A stretch of DNA of 64,000 nt from Leptolyngbya sp. O-77 (GCF_001548395.1 NZ_AP017367.1:471001-535000); one strand, 5' to 3'. Positions 19,942 through 29,978 are shown, numbered from the stretch's first letter. Made by a program: numbers and translations. The notes: generated by a model from the letters alone, not told the origin.

Positions 19942-22449
19942 CTATCGGAAGCAAGATTGTGCCCCTGGCTTGTTTGTAAAGACAGGCGGCCCTGGCAGCA
20001 GTTCCACCGTCCCCGTATTGCGCGTGGCAACCGTCGGCAAATCGCCCACCTCAAACAGCCCCGATGCCGGGTTGCTCAAGCGAATTCCTGCTGCACTCGT
20101 GTTGTTATTCACCACCGCACACACATCAGCAGCATTGCTGGTCGATGTAACGTTCAAATCTGGGTTGCCTGCCGTCAGATTGTCGGCGATTCGGTTGTCC
20201 TGAATATCGGCAATCGCAGTCGCAGCACTGTTAACCGTGAGACTAATGCCTGCCTGCGAATTACCAGAAATTTCATTGTCGCTGATGCCGCGAGAGTTAT
20301 TTGCCACATCCGTCACGAATTCCTGAAAGGAGCGGTTGTTTGCAACGGCCTGGATGCCCGGCCCGCCATTATTGCGGAGGATGTTGTTCCCGATGCCAAA
20401 CTCCTGCGCCGCCAGGCCATTAGCCGTGATATCAATGCCTGCACCGCCATTGTTTTCGATTCGGCTGCGACGGAGGTAGACCTCCTGAGCAGAGGTCGTT
20501 AGGCTATCTAGCACGCTACCCACAACCTGCACACCCGCTCCACCGCTCCCCTGAATAACGACGTTTTCCAGGGTGACCTCTTGAGAACCTGTGTTATCTG
20601 CCTGAATCAGGACACCCTGGCTACCGCTGTTGAGAATGCGACCCCGACGGAGTTCGATTTGCTGATTGCCCACGTCGTTGGCCTGCACCAAAAGTCCCTG
20701 GTCGCGGCTGTCTGTAATCACCACGTTTTGTAGAGCGATGGTTTGTTCAGGGGTGAGGCTGGCAGGGCGATCGCCCTCCACCACCATCTCAATTCCTACC
20801 CGCTGACCGCTGGCTCGATAGCGGGCGATGGTCACTTGGGTTGTGCCGTCGGTAGTGTTGCGAATCAGCATCCCCTGCCCAGAACCCGCCCCGCCCGCAA
20901 TGTTGCGAAGCTGATGGTCAAATATGACGACGCTGCCCGTTACGTTGTCCAAGAAAACGCCGCGATCGCCCGCATTCCGAATCGAGTTATCGCGCAGTTC
21001 AACATCTCGAATGCTAGTGCCGACAATCGCATTGCCCGCCGCCTCCTCTAGGCGAAATCCGGCTAAGACGGTACGGTTCCCCAATCTCACCAGATCTGCG
21101 CCGCCGCCTCGGATCACCGGAAAATTGCCATCCCCTGACAGGGGCAGCCGCACCAAAACACCATCGCGATAATTCAGCACTGGGGAAAAGGGCAGCCGCA
21201 CATCTGTTCGAGGAAAGCCCGGGAAGGGCAAACCACCGAGTAGCTGGGCTGGCCCCTGGGATAGCACCTGTACCCGATCGGGAATGGTGAAGGCAGGAAT
21301 ATCCACCCTGCGCCCTGCATCGACGTACACCACATCGTTGCCGTCAGAGCGAGTGGCATTAAGAGCCGCTTGAACGGTTCCAAAGGGTCGCTCAAACGTC
21401 CCGTCGCCGCCTGCCCCCCGGCCCAAAATCACATGATGAAACCGATACGGCTGCTCTTCTTCCGGGTTCATCAAGGGCATCGTCACCTGCTGGGTCGAGC
21501 GCTCGACTTCTTGTTGACGATCAAGGGCAATGCCTCGCGCCCGCAGGATCGGCTCACCGAGTCGGGCCTGAACCAGCATCGGATTGCCGATCGGCCCGCG
21601 AGGGCGAATCCGGGGAAAGGTGAGCGTGGCTGAAAAGAGTAAGTGAGTGCCAAACAGATCGTCATCTTGGAGGGCGAGGCCCAGGTTCAAGCTAGGATTG
21701 ACATCTGCATCTAGGCGCAACCGCCAACCCGAGGCGCTGTCGCCGCCTGCGGGGTCATAGAAATAGATGCCGCCATAGCCCCGCAAGTCTCCTCCCTGCC
21801 AGTGGGCAAGCCGAGCGCCTGCTTCCAGGTCAAACCCGCCAGCGGCCGCTTCGTAGGTTCGCAATCGCTGCTCCTCGATCAGATTTTCCAGGAGCAGAAA
21901 GTTGCCCTGAAAGCGGGCGCTGGTGTTCAGGAGGTTGCTGATTTCCTGTTCGCGATCGACCTGACGGCGATCGCCAATCGGCAGGTAAGCATTGAAATGA
22001 AAATCCCAAATCGCGCCTAAGCTTTCTACCCCCAGCCCCAACTGATGAAACGTATTACGCCGGGTCTGGCGATTGTCGTAGGCCAGATAGCCCCCCCAGA
22101 TCCGGTTGTCATCCGCATCGTAGAATCGGTGCCCCAGAAGCAGACTGCCTCCGAGGTTGCTCTCTTCACCCAGGTAAAGCCTTGGCTCCAGGAAGGTAAT
22201 CCGCTCCCCCGGAGATTGATGCAGCGGGATAAATCCTTCCAGGTTTACTGCCTCTTCGTAACCCGATCCACCCGTGTTATAACCTGCGCTAGCCCGCACT
22301 GGAATAACCAAGTCAATTGCAGAATTACTCGTGGGGGTATCGGGCGGGGGGGCTTCCTGGGCGCTGATGGGGCTTGGATTGAGAAAACCACTCAGCAGTA
22401 CCTCTAGCAGGAGTCCACAGGAAACAAGCTTTAGGGGAAAACACTTCAT
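19942..22449 (-). CDS. Inverse-autotransporter-like beta-barrel plus right-handed beta-helix surface protein
   Basis: The ATG at 22449 (MKCFPLKLVSCGLLLEVLL) gives a Sec signal peptide ending near SPISAQEA; a longer frame reaches 22485. Residues about 50-310 resemble the barrel of inverse autotransporters (intimin type): RASAGYNTGGSGYEEAVNLE, LLGHRFYDADDNRIWGGYLA, HFNAYLPIGDRR. After a DUF1565-like stretch (GGDGTFERPFGTVQAALNAT) comes a right-handed parallel beta-helix of short repeated strands (for example VVIQGSGGAGVQVVGS). It is probably anchored in the outer membrane with the helix outside. It lies 104 bp downstream of the DUF4347 adhesin gene on the same strand, suggesting a joint surface function. 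The substrate or partner is unknown. Confidence 0.78.
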   Translation of the reverse strand: MKCFPLKLVSCGLLLEVLLSGFLNPSPISAQEAPPPDTPTSNSAIDLVIPVRASAGYNTGGSGYEEAVNLEGFIPLHQSPGERITFLEPRLYLGEESNLGGSLLLGHRFYDADDNRIWGGYLAYDNRQTRRNTFHQLGLGVESLGAIWDFHFNAYLPIGDRRQVDREQEISNLLNTSARFQGNFLLLENLIEEQRLRTYEAAAGGFDLEAGARLAHWQGGDLRGYGGIYFYDPAGGDSASGWRLRLDADVNPSLNLGLALQDDDLFGTHLLFSATLTFPRIRPRGPIGNPMLVQARLGEPILRARGIALDRQQEVERSTQQVTMPLMNPEEEQPYRFHHVILGRGAGGDGTFERPFGTVQAALNATRSDGNDVVYVDAGRRVDIPAFTIPDRVQVLSQGPAQLLGGLPFPGFPRTDVRLPFSPVLNYRDGVLVRLPLSGDGNFPVIRGGGADLVRLGNRTVLAGFRLEEAAGNAIVGTSIRDVELRDNSIRNAGDRGVFLDNVTGSVVIFDHQLRNIAGGAGSGQGMLIRNTTDGTTQVTIARYRASGQRVGIEMVVEGDRPASLTPEQTIALQNVVITDSRDQGLLVQANDVGNQQIELRRGRILNSGSQGVLIQADNTGSQEVTLENVVIQGSGGAGVQVVGSVLDSLTTSAQEVYLRRSRIENNGGAGIDITANGLAAQEFGIGNNILRNNGGPGIQAVANNRSFQEFVTDVANNSRGISDNEISGNSQAGISLTVNSAATAIADIQDNRIADNLTAGNPDLNVTSTSNAADVCAVVNNNTSAAGIRLSNPASGLFEVGDLPTVATRNTGTVELLPGPPVFTNKPGAQSCFR

Positions 22450-22553
22450 CTTGGTTAGGGGTAAGCTCGACAAAACACGAGGCAAATAAGATAAGACCGC
22501 AGGAACTGCAACTAGAGGGTATCTGGAAATATCCAGAAAGATCCAGATACCTT

Positions 22554-25500
22554 CTAGAAAATAAAGTGACGAGCTTGCAGGGTGTTTGCATTTACGGCTT
22601 CTAGCACGCCCAGGGTCGCAAACTGACCCCCAATTTTGACATCCACTTGAGTATCTGCACCCACCTGACGGAGACGGATGTTACTCATGGAGCCACGACC
22701 TCGGAAGATGGCTCGCAGGTCGATGCGATCGCGCACGATCTCAAAGTCTGTAATAATATCGCCAAATTCAGACTTCGAGCGATAGATGAACAGGTCCTTC
22801 CCTTGTCCACCGGTGAGGCGATCGCGTCCTTCACCGCCGATGATCCGGTCGTTGCCGCGGCCCCCGTTAATCACGTCGTCGCCTTCGTCACCTACTAGCA
22901 AATCGTTGCCACCGCCGCCGTTTAGCGTATCCCGACCCGTGCCGCCAAAAATCCGATCTCGACCGCGCCCCCCGTTGAGGAGGTCATCGCCTGCTCGACC
23001 GTAGATCAGGTCGTTGCCGCCGCCGCCGTTGATGATGTCATTGCCATCTCCGCCGTCTAGGTCATCGTTTCCAGTGCCGCCGTTGAGGATATCGTCGCCT
23101 TCATCCCCTCGCAGAACATCAGGATCGCTGCCGCCGTTGATGATGTCGTTGCCGCCTCGACCGTAGATGATGTCTCGATCACTAAACCCGTTTAAGATAT
23201 CATCTCCATCGGTTCCGATGACGATATCTGCTCCTGAAGAGCCATTAATCGTGTTCTGGGATGCGATTTGGATGGTTGTTGTTGCAGGTGTACTGGTGCT
23301 GATGCCATCGCTGACTACAACAGTAATAGTGCGATTGGTTTGGTTGACTGAGCGGGCAGAGTTGTTGTAAGCAATTAAGGCGATCGCCAGCTTGTAATCT
23401 GCCAAGGATGCCGCACCGCTTAAAATCAGTTGCCCTGTCGCAGGGTTATAGGCAGAGGCAGTAATCCCTGGTGGCAGAGCACCCCGAATGCTAAGGCTCT
23501 CCAACGTGCCATTCGGTCGATTGACCAACGTAATCACAGCCTGCTGAAGGATCGTGCTGTCGGGATCGCTGATTGTTAGGTCAGGATCGGCGATCGCTAC
23601 TGGAAAACCCTTCACAAAGCGGGTTTGATAATCCCGCCCAGAAGCACCGCTACTATCATCTGCATCCAAATCGATCGTAGGGGGCAGGTTTCCGCTCCCT
23701 CCCGTCACTGTAATGCTCAGCGTCGAGGTATCCGTCCCACCGTTGCCATCGCTAACCACATAACTCACAGGTGGCACCGGCCCTGTGTAGCCAGCAGCCG
23801 GAGTAAACGTAAACATACCACTGGCGTTGATGGTCAACGTGCCAATCCCAGTCAGGTTAGCTGTTTGTCCAGCGGTATAAGTGGTCGTACCAATCGTGAA
23901 CTGGGTGATGCTGAGCGGGTCACCATCGGCATCCGTCGCATTCGAGAGTAGGTTGCCATTCAGCGGCGTATCTTTCGCAACGCTGAGGGTTTCATTCCCA
24001 TCAAGAGGGGCACTATTGGACGGAGTAACCGTGATGCTGAGCGTAGAGTCATCAGTGGTTTCTCTACTATCCATGACAGTGTAGGTCACAGTTGGCACGG
24101 GCCCCACGTAACCCGTCACTGGAATAAATGTAAATGTGCCGTCTGCCTCAATAGTTAATGTGCCTACGCCTGGCAGAGTAACCGTATCCCCAGCACTGTA
24201 GTAGATACTATTGTCAATAGTGAACTGGATAACGCTAAACGAATCACCATCAGCATCCGTCGCATTTGCCAGCAGGTTGCCGCTCAGCGGCGTATTTTTT
24301 GCAGTGCTGAAAACTTCATCTCCATCTACCGGCGGATCGTTGACCGGAGTAACAGTAATGCTCAGCGTCGAGGTATCTGTCCCCCCGTTGCCATCGCTAA
24401 CCACATAACTCACAGGCGGCACGGGGCCGTTGTAGTTTGGCGCTGGGGTGAAGGTAAACGTGCCATTGGCGTTGATGATTAGTGTGCCCACGCCAGGAAT
24501 GGTGGCGGTGTCTCCAGCCGTATAGGTATCTGTGCCAATGGTGAACTGAGTGATGCTGAGGGTGTCGCCATCCACATCCGTCGCGTTGCTCAGCAGGTTC
24601 CCAGTCAGCGGGTTGTCTTCTGCGACGCTGAGGGTTTCGTTTCCATCGATGGGTGGATCGTTGACTGGCGTGACCGTGATGCTCAGCGTTGAGGTATCTG
24701 TCCCCCCGTTGCCATCGCTAACCACATAACTCACAGGCGGCACGGAGCCGTTGTAGTTTGGCGCTGGGGTGAAGGTAAACGTGCCATTGGCGTTGATGAT
24801 TAGTGTGCCCACGCCAGGAATGGTGGCGGTGTCTCCAGCCGTATAGGTATCTGTGCCAATGGTGAACTGAGTGATGCTGAGGGTGTCGCCATCCACATCC
24901 GTCGCGTTGCTCAGCAGGTTCCCAGTCAGCGGGTTGTCTTCTGCGACGCTGAGGGTTTCGTTTCCATCGATGGGTGGATCGTTGACTGGCGTGACCGTGA
25001 TGCTCAGCGTTGAGGTATCTGTCCCCCCGTTGCCATCGCTGACCACATAGCTCACAGGCGGCACCGGCCCGTTGTAGTTCGGCGCTGGGGTGAAGGTGAA
25101 CGTGCCATTGGCGTTGATAACCAGCGTGCCCACGCCAGGAATGGTGGCGGTGTCTCCAGCGGTGTAGGTGGTGCTGCCAATGGTGAAGGTGGTGATGCTG
25201 AGCGGGTCGCCATCGGCATCCGTCGCGTTGCTCAGCAGGTTGCCGCTTAGGGGGTTGTCTTCGGCAACGCTGAGGGTTTCGTTTCCGTCAATCGGTGGAT
25301 CGTTGACCGGAGTAACAGTAATGCTCAGCGTCGAGGTATCTGTCCCCCCGTTGCCATCGCTGACCACATAGCTCACAGGCGGCACTGGCCCGTTGTAGTT
25401 CGGCGCTGGGGTGAAGGTGAACGTGCCATTGGCGTTGATAACCAGCGTGCCCACGCCAGGAATGGTGGCGGTGTCTCCAGCGGTGTAGGTGGTGCTGCCA

Positions 25501-27560
25501 ATGGTGAAGGTGGTGATGCTGAGCGGGTCGCCATCGGCATCCGTCGCGTTGCTCAGCAGGTTGCCACTCAGGGGGTTGTCTTCTGCGACGCTGAGGGTTT
25601 CGTTGCCATCGATAGGTGGATTATTAACGGAAGGAACGTTGATACCGATCGTAGAGGTGACAGTGTTGCTATTTAGCGTGCCGTCGTTGGCAATGAAGGA
25701 GAAAACACGGGGTGAGGGGCTGGGGGACGAAGCCGTGTTGTTGTATTGGAGGGATTGCAGCAGGGCGCTCACTGCTGCGTTGGAAAGATCGCCGCCGCCA
25801 TTCCGAGTAATTGTGAGGGTGGCCGTTGTGCCAGAAATGGAAACGCTGACTGCGAAGGTCGTGGAGCCAATTGTCACGGTTCCACTGTTGGCAGTACCTA
25901 GGATAAAAGGCGTGCCGCCAATGGAGAGGACTTCGTTGTTGCCATTGGGGGCGTTGACAGAGATGGTGAGTGTTTCGATATCTGCGCCGTTGTTATTGGG
26001 GTCGAAGCCGGAGGCATTCGGCGCTGTGATGGCGATCGCACTGCCTGTAAAAGTTGCCTGAAAGTTGAAATCATTCGGGCCACCCGTGATGTTGAAGGGG
26101 TCGAGGTTGAGCGTAGGAGCCAAATTGCTACCACTCCTCACAAAGATGCCGCCGCCTGCCACCAGATCCAGGCCCCCTTGTCCTGAGGCACTAGAACTGT
26201 TCAGGGCTGCATCCGTCAAGTTCACTAAGTCCGTACCCACATCATTGGGGAAAACGGAGTAGCCAAAGAAGGTTTGCCCTGCGCCAATACCCAGGGCCGA
26301 ATAGCTCAGGAAGACTCCGCCAATATTTTGAGCACCAATATTGGAACTGAAGCGGGGGTTGCCTCCTGCGCCCATGTCATTCAACACAGCAGTGGCTAGG
26401 TTGAAGCCTGAAGCCCCCCAGGCCATTGCGGGCACAACCTGTAAGGGGCCGTAGGCAGTTGGATTGCCGCTAGCATCTACGGCTGTAATTGCGGCAATCG
26501 TCAGTGGGTCGTTGCCGCCTCGCTCTAGCAAAAGGAAGCCGATGTCGTTGAGGTTGGCGGCGGTGGGAGCCGTGAGGCCACCGCTGGCGATGAAATCGAT
26601 CCGTTCGATGTTGTTGATATTGTTGTCGCCCTGATTAGCAAAAACGTTATCAACCCCTCGATTGATCACATTGCCCAGGAGCGCCTGCTCCATCGTGTTG
26701 ATTCGCGATGGCCTCAGGTTGAGGACGTTGCCAGTTGAATTCAGGTTTTGTACTTCGTACCAGAAGACCTGACGCCCCTCGGGGTTGGAGACACTGGGAT
26801 TGGGAATACGCCGGAGCCTGACCTGATCGACAAGCTGGGCTAGGTTGTAGGTGGATGATGCAGCGGTGAAGCCAGAAATGACGAGATTGTTGTTGGTGCC
26901 GACTGGAAAGTTGTAGGTGTAGAGTTCGTTAGCAGTGGCATCGCCGTCAGGGTTGCCGACTTCGTTGGCAGTGTAGGTGCTGGCGTTGTCCGGGAGGTCT
27001 ACGTAGTTGGCGATGATGCCGCTGATACTTACAGGAGCCAGAAGACCTGGATAGCGGTGGGCAGCCGCCGCCGCAAAGGGCAGGGTGATAGGGAAAGCGC
27101 TCGTCTGGATGTCGAGATGCCAGGTGCCGCCGAGGTCTGCATTGCCCACGGGAACTGAGGATGCGGCGATGTTAGCCCCCGTGAGGTGGTGGAGGGTTTC
27201 GACAAAGGCGGTGCCCACTTCACCCGCAGCCACGTTGCAACTGTAAAGCAACAGGTCTAGAGGAGATTGGGAGATTTTTCGGCGCTGACGGATATGGCGC
27301 AGGGCTTCACGGCAGGAGTGGAGAGTGTCCTGGCTGAGTTGGGTATTTCCCAAAAAGATGCGACCGGGTGCGCCGTGGGCCAGGATATGAACCTGCTGGA
27401 GATGGGGGAACTGCTGTAGCCACTGAATGAGGGTTTCGACCCCATTTTGCGTACGGTCAACGACTGCAACTTGAATGTGTTTGCTGGTGTTTTGAAGAAG
27501 TTGCTGGACGTTTTCGACCGCTGAGTCCACCAGGAGAAGAGACATTCCTGCGATATCCAT
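22554..27560 (-). CDS. Giant DUF4347/cadherin-like/RTX secreted adhesin, 5' end interrupted by IS4-type element
   Basis: From the ATG at 27560 (MDIAGMSLLLVDSAVENVQQ) the product is about 1668 residues. Domains in order: DUF4347 (about 5-165; HILAHGAPGRIFLG, LLLYSCNVAAGEVG); a region of about 300 residues that is not recognised; a calx-like or cadherin-like segment; six tandem cadherin-like repeats of 107 residues (NETLSVAEDNPLSGNLLSNA, VSYVVSDGNGGTDTSTLSIT); a further Ig-like segment; and RTX nonapeptides (GGDGNDIINGGGGNDLIYGR) with a C-terminal DFEIVRDRIDLR module. RTX repeats bind calcium outside the cell and imply type I secretion; no N-terminal signal peptide is seen. The start codon lies in the target duplication of the IS element at 27566-28743, so the native promoter is detached. 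Confidence 0.88.
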   Translation of the reverse strand: MDIAGMSLLLVDSAVENVQQLLQNTSKHIQVAVVDRTQNGVETLIQWLQQFPHLQQVHILAHGAPGRIFLGNTQLSQDTLHSCREALRHIRQRRKISQSPLDLLLYSCNVAAGEVGTAFVETLHHLTGANIAASSVPVGNADLGGTWHLDIQTSAFPITLPFAAAAAHRYPGLLAPVSISGIIANYVDLPDNASTYTANEVGNPDGDATANELYTYNFPVGTNNNLVISGFTAASSTYNLAQLVDQVRLRRIPNPSVSNPEGRQVFWYEVQNLNSTGNVLNLRPSRINTMEQALLGNVINRGVDNVFANQGDNNINNIERIDFIASGGLTAPTAANLNDIGFLLLERGGNDPLTIAAITAVDASGNPTAYGPLQVVPAMAWGASGFNLATAVLNDMGAGGNPRFSSNIGAQNIGGVFLSYSALGIGAGQTFFGYSVFPNDVGTDLVNLTDAALNSSSASGQGGLDLVAGGGIFVRSGSNLAPTLNLDPFNITGGPNDFNFQATFTGSAIAITAPNASGFDPNNNGADIETLTISVNAPNGNNEVLSIGGTPFILGTANSGTVTIGSTTFAVSVSISGTTATLTITRNGGGDLSNAAVSALLQSLQYNNTASSPSPSPRVFSFIANDGTLNSNTVTSTIGINVPSVNNPPIDGNETLSVAEDNPLSGNLLSNATDADGDPLSITTFTIGSTTYTAGDTATIPGVGTLVINANGTFTFTPAPNYNGPVPPVSYVVSDGNGGTDTSTLSITVTPVNDPPIDGNETLSVAEDNPLSGNLLSNATDADGDPLSITTFTIGSTTYTAGDTATIPGVGTLVINANGTFTFTPAPNYNGPVPPVSYVVSDGNGGTDTSTLSITVTPVNDPPIDGNETLSVAEDNPLTGNLLSNATDVDGDTLSITQFTIGTDTYTAGDTATIPGVGTLIINANGTFTFTPAPNYNGSVPPVSYVVSDGNGGTDTSTLSITVTPVNDPPIDGNETLSVAEDNPLTGNLLSNATDVDGDTLSITQFTIGTDTYTAGDTATIPGVGTLIINANGTFTFTPAPNYNGPVPPVSYVVSDGNGGTDTSTLSITVTPVNDPPVDGDEVFSTAKNTPLSGNLLANATDADGDSFSVIQFTIDNSIYYSAGDTVTLPGVGTLTIEADGTFTFIPVTGYVGPVPTVTYTVMDSRETTDDSTLSITVTPSNSAPLDGNETLSVAKDTPLNGNLLSNATDADGDPLSITQFTIGTTTYTAGQTANLTGIGTLTINASGMFTFTPAAGYTGPVPPVSYVVSDGNGGTDTSTLSITVTGGSGNLPPTIDLDADDSSGASGRDYQTRFVKGFPVAIADPDLTISDPDSTILQQAVITLVNRPNGTLESLSIRGALPPGITASAYNPATGQLILSGAASLADYKLAIALIAYNNSARSVNQTNRTITVVVSDGISTSTPATTTIQIASQNTINGSSGADIVIGTDGDDILNGFSDRDIIYGRGGNDIINGGSDPDVLRGDEGDDILNGGTGNDDLDGGDGNDIINGGGGNDLIYGRAGDDLLNGGRGRDRIFGGTGRDTLNGGGGNDLLVGDEGDDVINGGRGNDRIIGGEGRDRLTGGQGKDLFIYRSKSEFGDIITDFEIVRDRIDLRAIFRGRGSMSNIRLRQVGADTQVDVKIGGQFATLGVLEAVNANTLQARHFIF
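23690..25630 (-). repeat. Six tandem 321-bp coding repeats (107 residues each)
   Basis: A 321-bp unit is repeated head to tail within the adhesin gene. Four units between about 24330 and 25617 are highly similar; some adjacent pairs differ at only a few bases. The two units nearest the RTX region are more diverged. Such homogeneity suggests recent duplication or gene conversion and makes the copy number prone to change or to assembly collapse. Confidence 0.88.
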
Positions 27561-28752
27561 GCGACCAGAAGTGTTGAATGATAGCAAATATGTTTAAAAA
27601 AATAGCCCCTAATCGTGTAAACTAGAGGCTATAAAAAAGAAAATAATGTTAGTATCATGATATCAAACTTTCCTGAGATCGTCAAAAAGCATCTGGGCCA
27701 CCTCGCCACGGATGACTATCCGGTTCTCAACAGCTTTCTATTTGTTTCTATTTGGCTCTCCTTGGTTCTCGATCAGAGTCAAAGCAGTATGAGGAGCGTC
27801 TTCAAGCGCTTAAATATTCGTGGCATCAAGGTCAAGATTTCTACTTTTTCTAAAGCCAGCAAGAACCGTGATCCCCAGATACTTTATGATCTTTTTTGGG
27901 TATTGAAGCAGGAACTCCACAAAAGGCATAAGATTGATGCTGCAAAGCTGACTTTATTTCCGCTGGATTCAACCATTGTTAGTTTGACGAGCAAGTTGCT
28001 CTGGGCGCAGGGTATTCACCAAGTAAAGCTGTTTAGTGGTTTAGATTTAATGACACATGAGCCGGGGGGTGTTTTCATCCACTTTGGTCAAGGTCATGAC
28101 AGTAAACATGGGAAGGAAACGATCGATGCTGTGCCTGATAATAGTGTCGGGGTCATGGATCGGGGCTTTTTTAGCCTAGCTCGAATTCGCTATTTACTGA
28201 ATCAAGAGAATCGCTACTTTATCGTCAGAATCAAGAATAATATTAGTCTCAAGATGCTAGAAAATGGCAACTTCTTGATTGGCACGGGTAAGGAGCAAGT
28301 TGAAGCACGGGTTGTCGCCTTTTGTGATTTAGAATCACAAACAGAATATCGCTTGTCAACGAATCTACCGATAGGGGGAGAAAATACCATTTCCAATGAG
28401 GAAATTAGCGAATTTTATCGTTTGCGTTGGCAGATAGAGTTATTTTGGAAATTTCTGAAGATGCATCTGAAACTAGATCGACTAATTACTAAGAATGTGA
28501 ACGGGATTGAGATGCAGATTTATGCGTGTTTGGTAGCTTATGTGATTTTGCAATTGGTGACAATTCCGAAAGAATTTGGCAACAAAGTATTAGATAAGCT
28601 ACGATATTTACAGGCTTTTATGTGTGAAAATATCAGTTATGCCCACTGGCTCCAAAAATTAGTGTTTTGTTGACAAAACCAGCTTGCCACAGGATTAGTG
28701 TGTCTATTTTTAGAAAAGAAAATCTTAAGATTCAACACTTTTGCCATGCGAC
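27557..28752 (+). mobile_element. Complete IS4-type insertion sequence with 9-bp target duplication
   Basis: The element spans 27566-28743 (1178 bp). The left end CAGAAGTGTTGAAT and the reverse complement of the right end CAAAAGTGTTGAAT match at 13 of 14 bases. CCATGCGAC occurs directly outside both ends (27557-27565 and 28744-28752), the target-site duplication. It encodes one DDE transposase and is clearly richer in AT than the neighbouring genes, which suggests it is a newcomer. The insertion point is the start codon of the adjacent adhesin gene. Confidence 0.93.
27657..28673 (+). CDS. IS4-family transposase
   Basis: The 338-residue DDE transposase has the first catalytic Asp in LFPLDSTIVSLTSKLLWAQG, the second in VGVMDRGFFSLAR, and the Glu in the YREK-type motif FYRLRWQIELFWKFLKMHLK (Tyr-x2-Arg-x3-Glu-x6-Lys). 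Those three elements and the length identify the IS4 superfamily. The frame is intact and faces away from the adhesin gene, so both can be transcribed divergently from the left end of the element. Confidence 0.93.
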   Translation: MISNFPEIVKKHLGHLATDDYPVLNSFLFVSIWLSLVLDQSQSSMRSVFKRLNIRGIKVKISTFSKASKNRDPQILYDLFWVLKQELHKRHKIDAAKLTLFPLDSTIVSLTSKLLWAQGIHQVKLFSGLDLMTHEPGGVFIHFGQGHDSKHGKETIDAVPDNSVGVMDRGFFSLARIRYLLNQENRYFIVRIKNNISLKMLENGNFLIGTGKEQVEARVVAFCDLESQTEYRLSTNLPIGGENTISNEEISEFYRLRWQIELFWKFLKMHLKLDRLITKNVNGIEMQIYACLVAYVILQLVTIPKEFGNKVLDKLRYLQAFMCENISYAHWLQKLVFC

Positions 28753-29579
28753 TGCACATGACTTTGAAGAGGCTAGATTCTTGAGTTTTTGCTTGAGTTT
28801 TTGCTTGAGTTTTTTCCTTGAGCTTTTTGTTAGACTGCCCTAATAAGAACAGCTCCTAGCAGACTCACTCAAGCAGCGTTTCAGGAAATGGGAAGTTGCG
28901 ACTAAAAATCGATTGAATCCAACTTAATAAAGCCGAGATATTTCTGAACCTATTTACACCAGCAAAATCTGTTCCGGATATTGAAGCCCAAGATTTGGCA
29001 GCGTAAACATGGCTTGAAAGTATTAGGCTGCGATCGCCCTTTTCTCAAATACCGATTAAATGAAACTGGAATTGTTCATCGAGCTTTCTGCGAGCTTTCT
29101 GTATAACAAGTTGCAAACGCCGCCCTACATTTAGGATACCCAGCCTGTTAGGATTTCGTATATCGCGAGATTTACGGATAAGCAGCTTTATCAAAGCTAT
29201 TTGGAGTAGTGAAAATACGTGTTGTTACGGGTGACTTGAGGTTGAGTGTCGAGGGGGCGATGGTGATTCGAGATTTACCTGGGTTTTTACAGAAGTAGTT
29301 TCTATTAATTGGAGAGATGAACCTTCTGCTAGGCGGTAAGGCATTCGTAATTTCGCTGAAGCAGCAGCATAAAAATCAACGAATGCACAGCAAAATCTTT
29401 AGGGAAAATCTCGATTGCTGGTTTGAGCAACGTTTCCCTGAATTCTTTTGAACGGAGTAAATCCATAAAGCCACGCAGTAAACGGTAGAACCGCATGGCC
29501 CCTAAACTGGCTAAAAACTGGCTAAAAAGTCCGTAAAGCCAGCAGGTTTATCACCTCAAAGATCAGTAAATTGCCGCTT
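28753..29579. other. Gene-free region with a 12-bp direct repeat; original upstream region of the adhesin gene
   Basis: About 830 bp without a supportable gene. At about 28785-28826 a unit close to TTGAGTTTTTGC is repeated three to four times. An in-frame ATG four codons ahead of the adhesin's present start would lie at 28759-28757 once the IS is removed, so this stretch probably carried the adhesin's promoter. Near 29505-29530 ACTGGCTAAAA is duplicated. No RNA gene was recognised. Confidence 0.45.
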
Positions 29580-29978
29580 TTACTCCAACGCGGCATCCCA
29601 AAACGTCGCTTCAATCTTGTGCCCGTCCAAATCGCGGACAAAGCAGCCATAGTAGGCAGGGCTGTAGTGTGGGCGGGGGCCGGGTTCTCCGTCGGACGTG
29701 CCCCCTGCGGCGATCGCCGCCTCATAGAAAGCATGAACTGCCTCCTTGCTTGCCGCGATGAAGGCGACATGCACCCCGTTGCCTGTAGACGCGGGCTGCT
29801 CGTTAAACGGGGTCTGAATCCAAAATTCGGGAAACAGCTTGCCATAGGCCGCAGCGCCAGGAAATTCCTCAATCTTGCGGCAGCCCAGCGTTGGTAGCAC
29901 CTGGTCATAGAAAGCGACAGCCTGCTCGAACTGGTTCGTGCCTAGGGAAACGTGAGAGAGGATGCTGGGAGTGTCCAT
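29580..29978 (-). CDS. VOC-family (glyoxalase/bleomycin-resistance fold) protein
   Basis: The ATG at 29978 (MDTPSILSHVSLGTNQFEQA) gives 132 residues with one vicinal-oxygen-chelate domain: ILSHVSLGTNQFEQAVAFYD, a central HVAFIAASKEAVHAFYEAAI and YYGCFVRDLDGHKIEATFWD. His near the N-terminus and His/Glu near the C-terminus are the usual metal-ligand positions. The reaction cannot be inferred; the closest functional group includes lactoylglutathione-lyase-like proteins. The longer frame up to 30641 is antisense to ureC and is rejected. Confidence 0.88.
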   Translation of the reverse strand: MDTPSILSHVSLGTNQFEQAVAFYDQVLPTLGCRKIEEFPGAAAYGKLFPEFWIQTPFNEQPASTGNGVHVAFIAASKEAVHAFYEAAIAAGGTSDGEPGPRPHYSPAYYGCFVRDLDGHKIEATFWDAALE

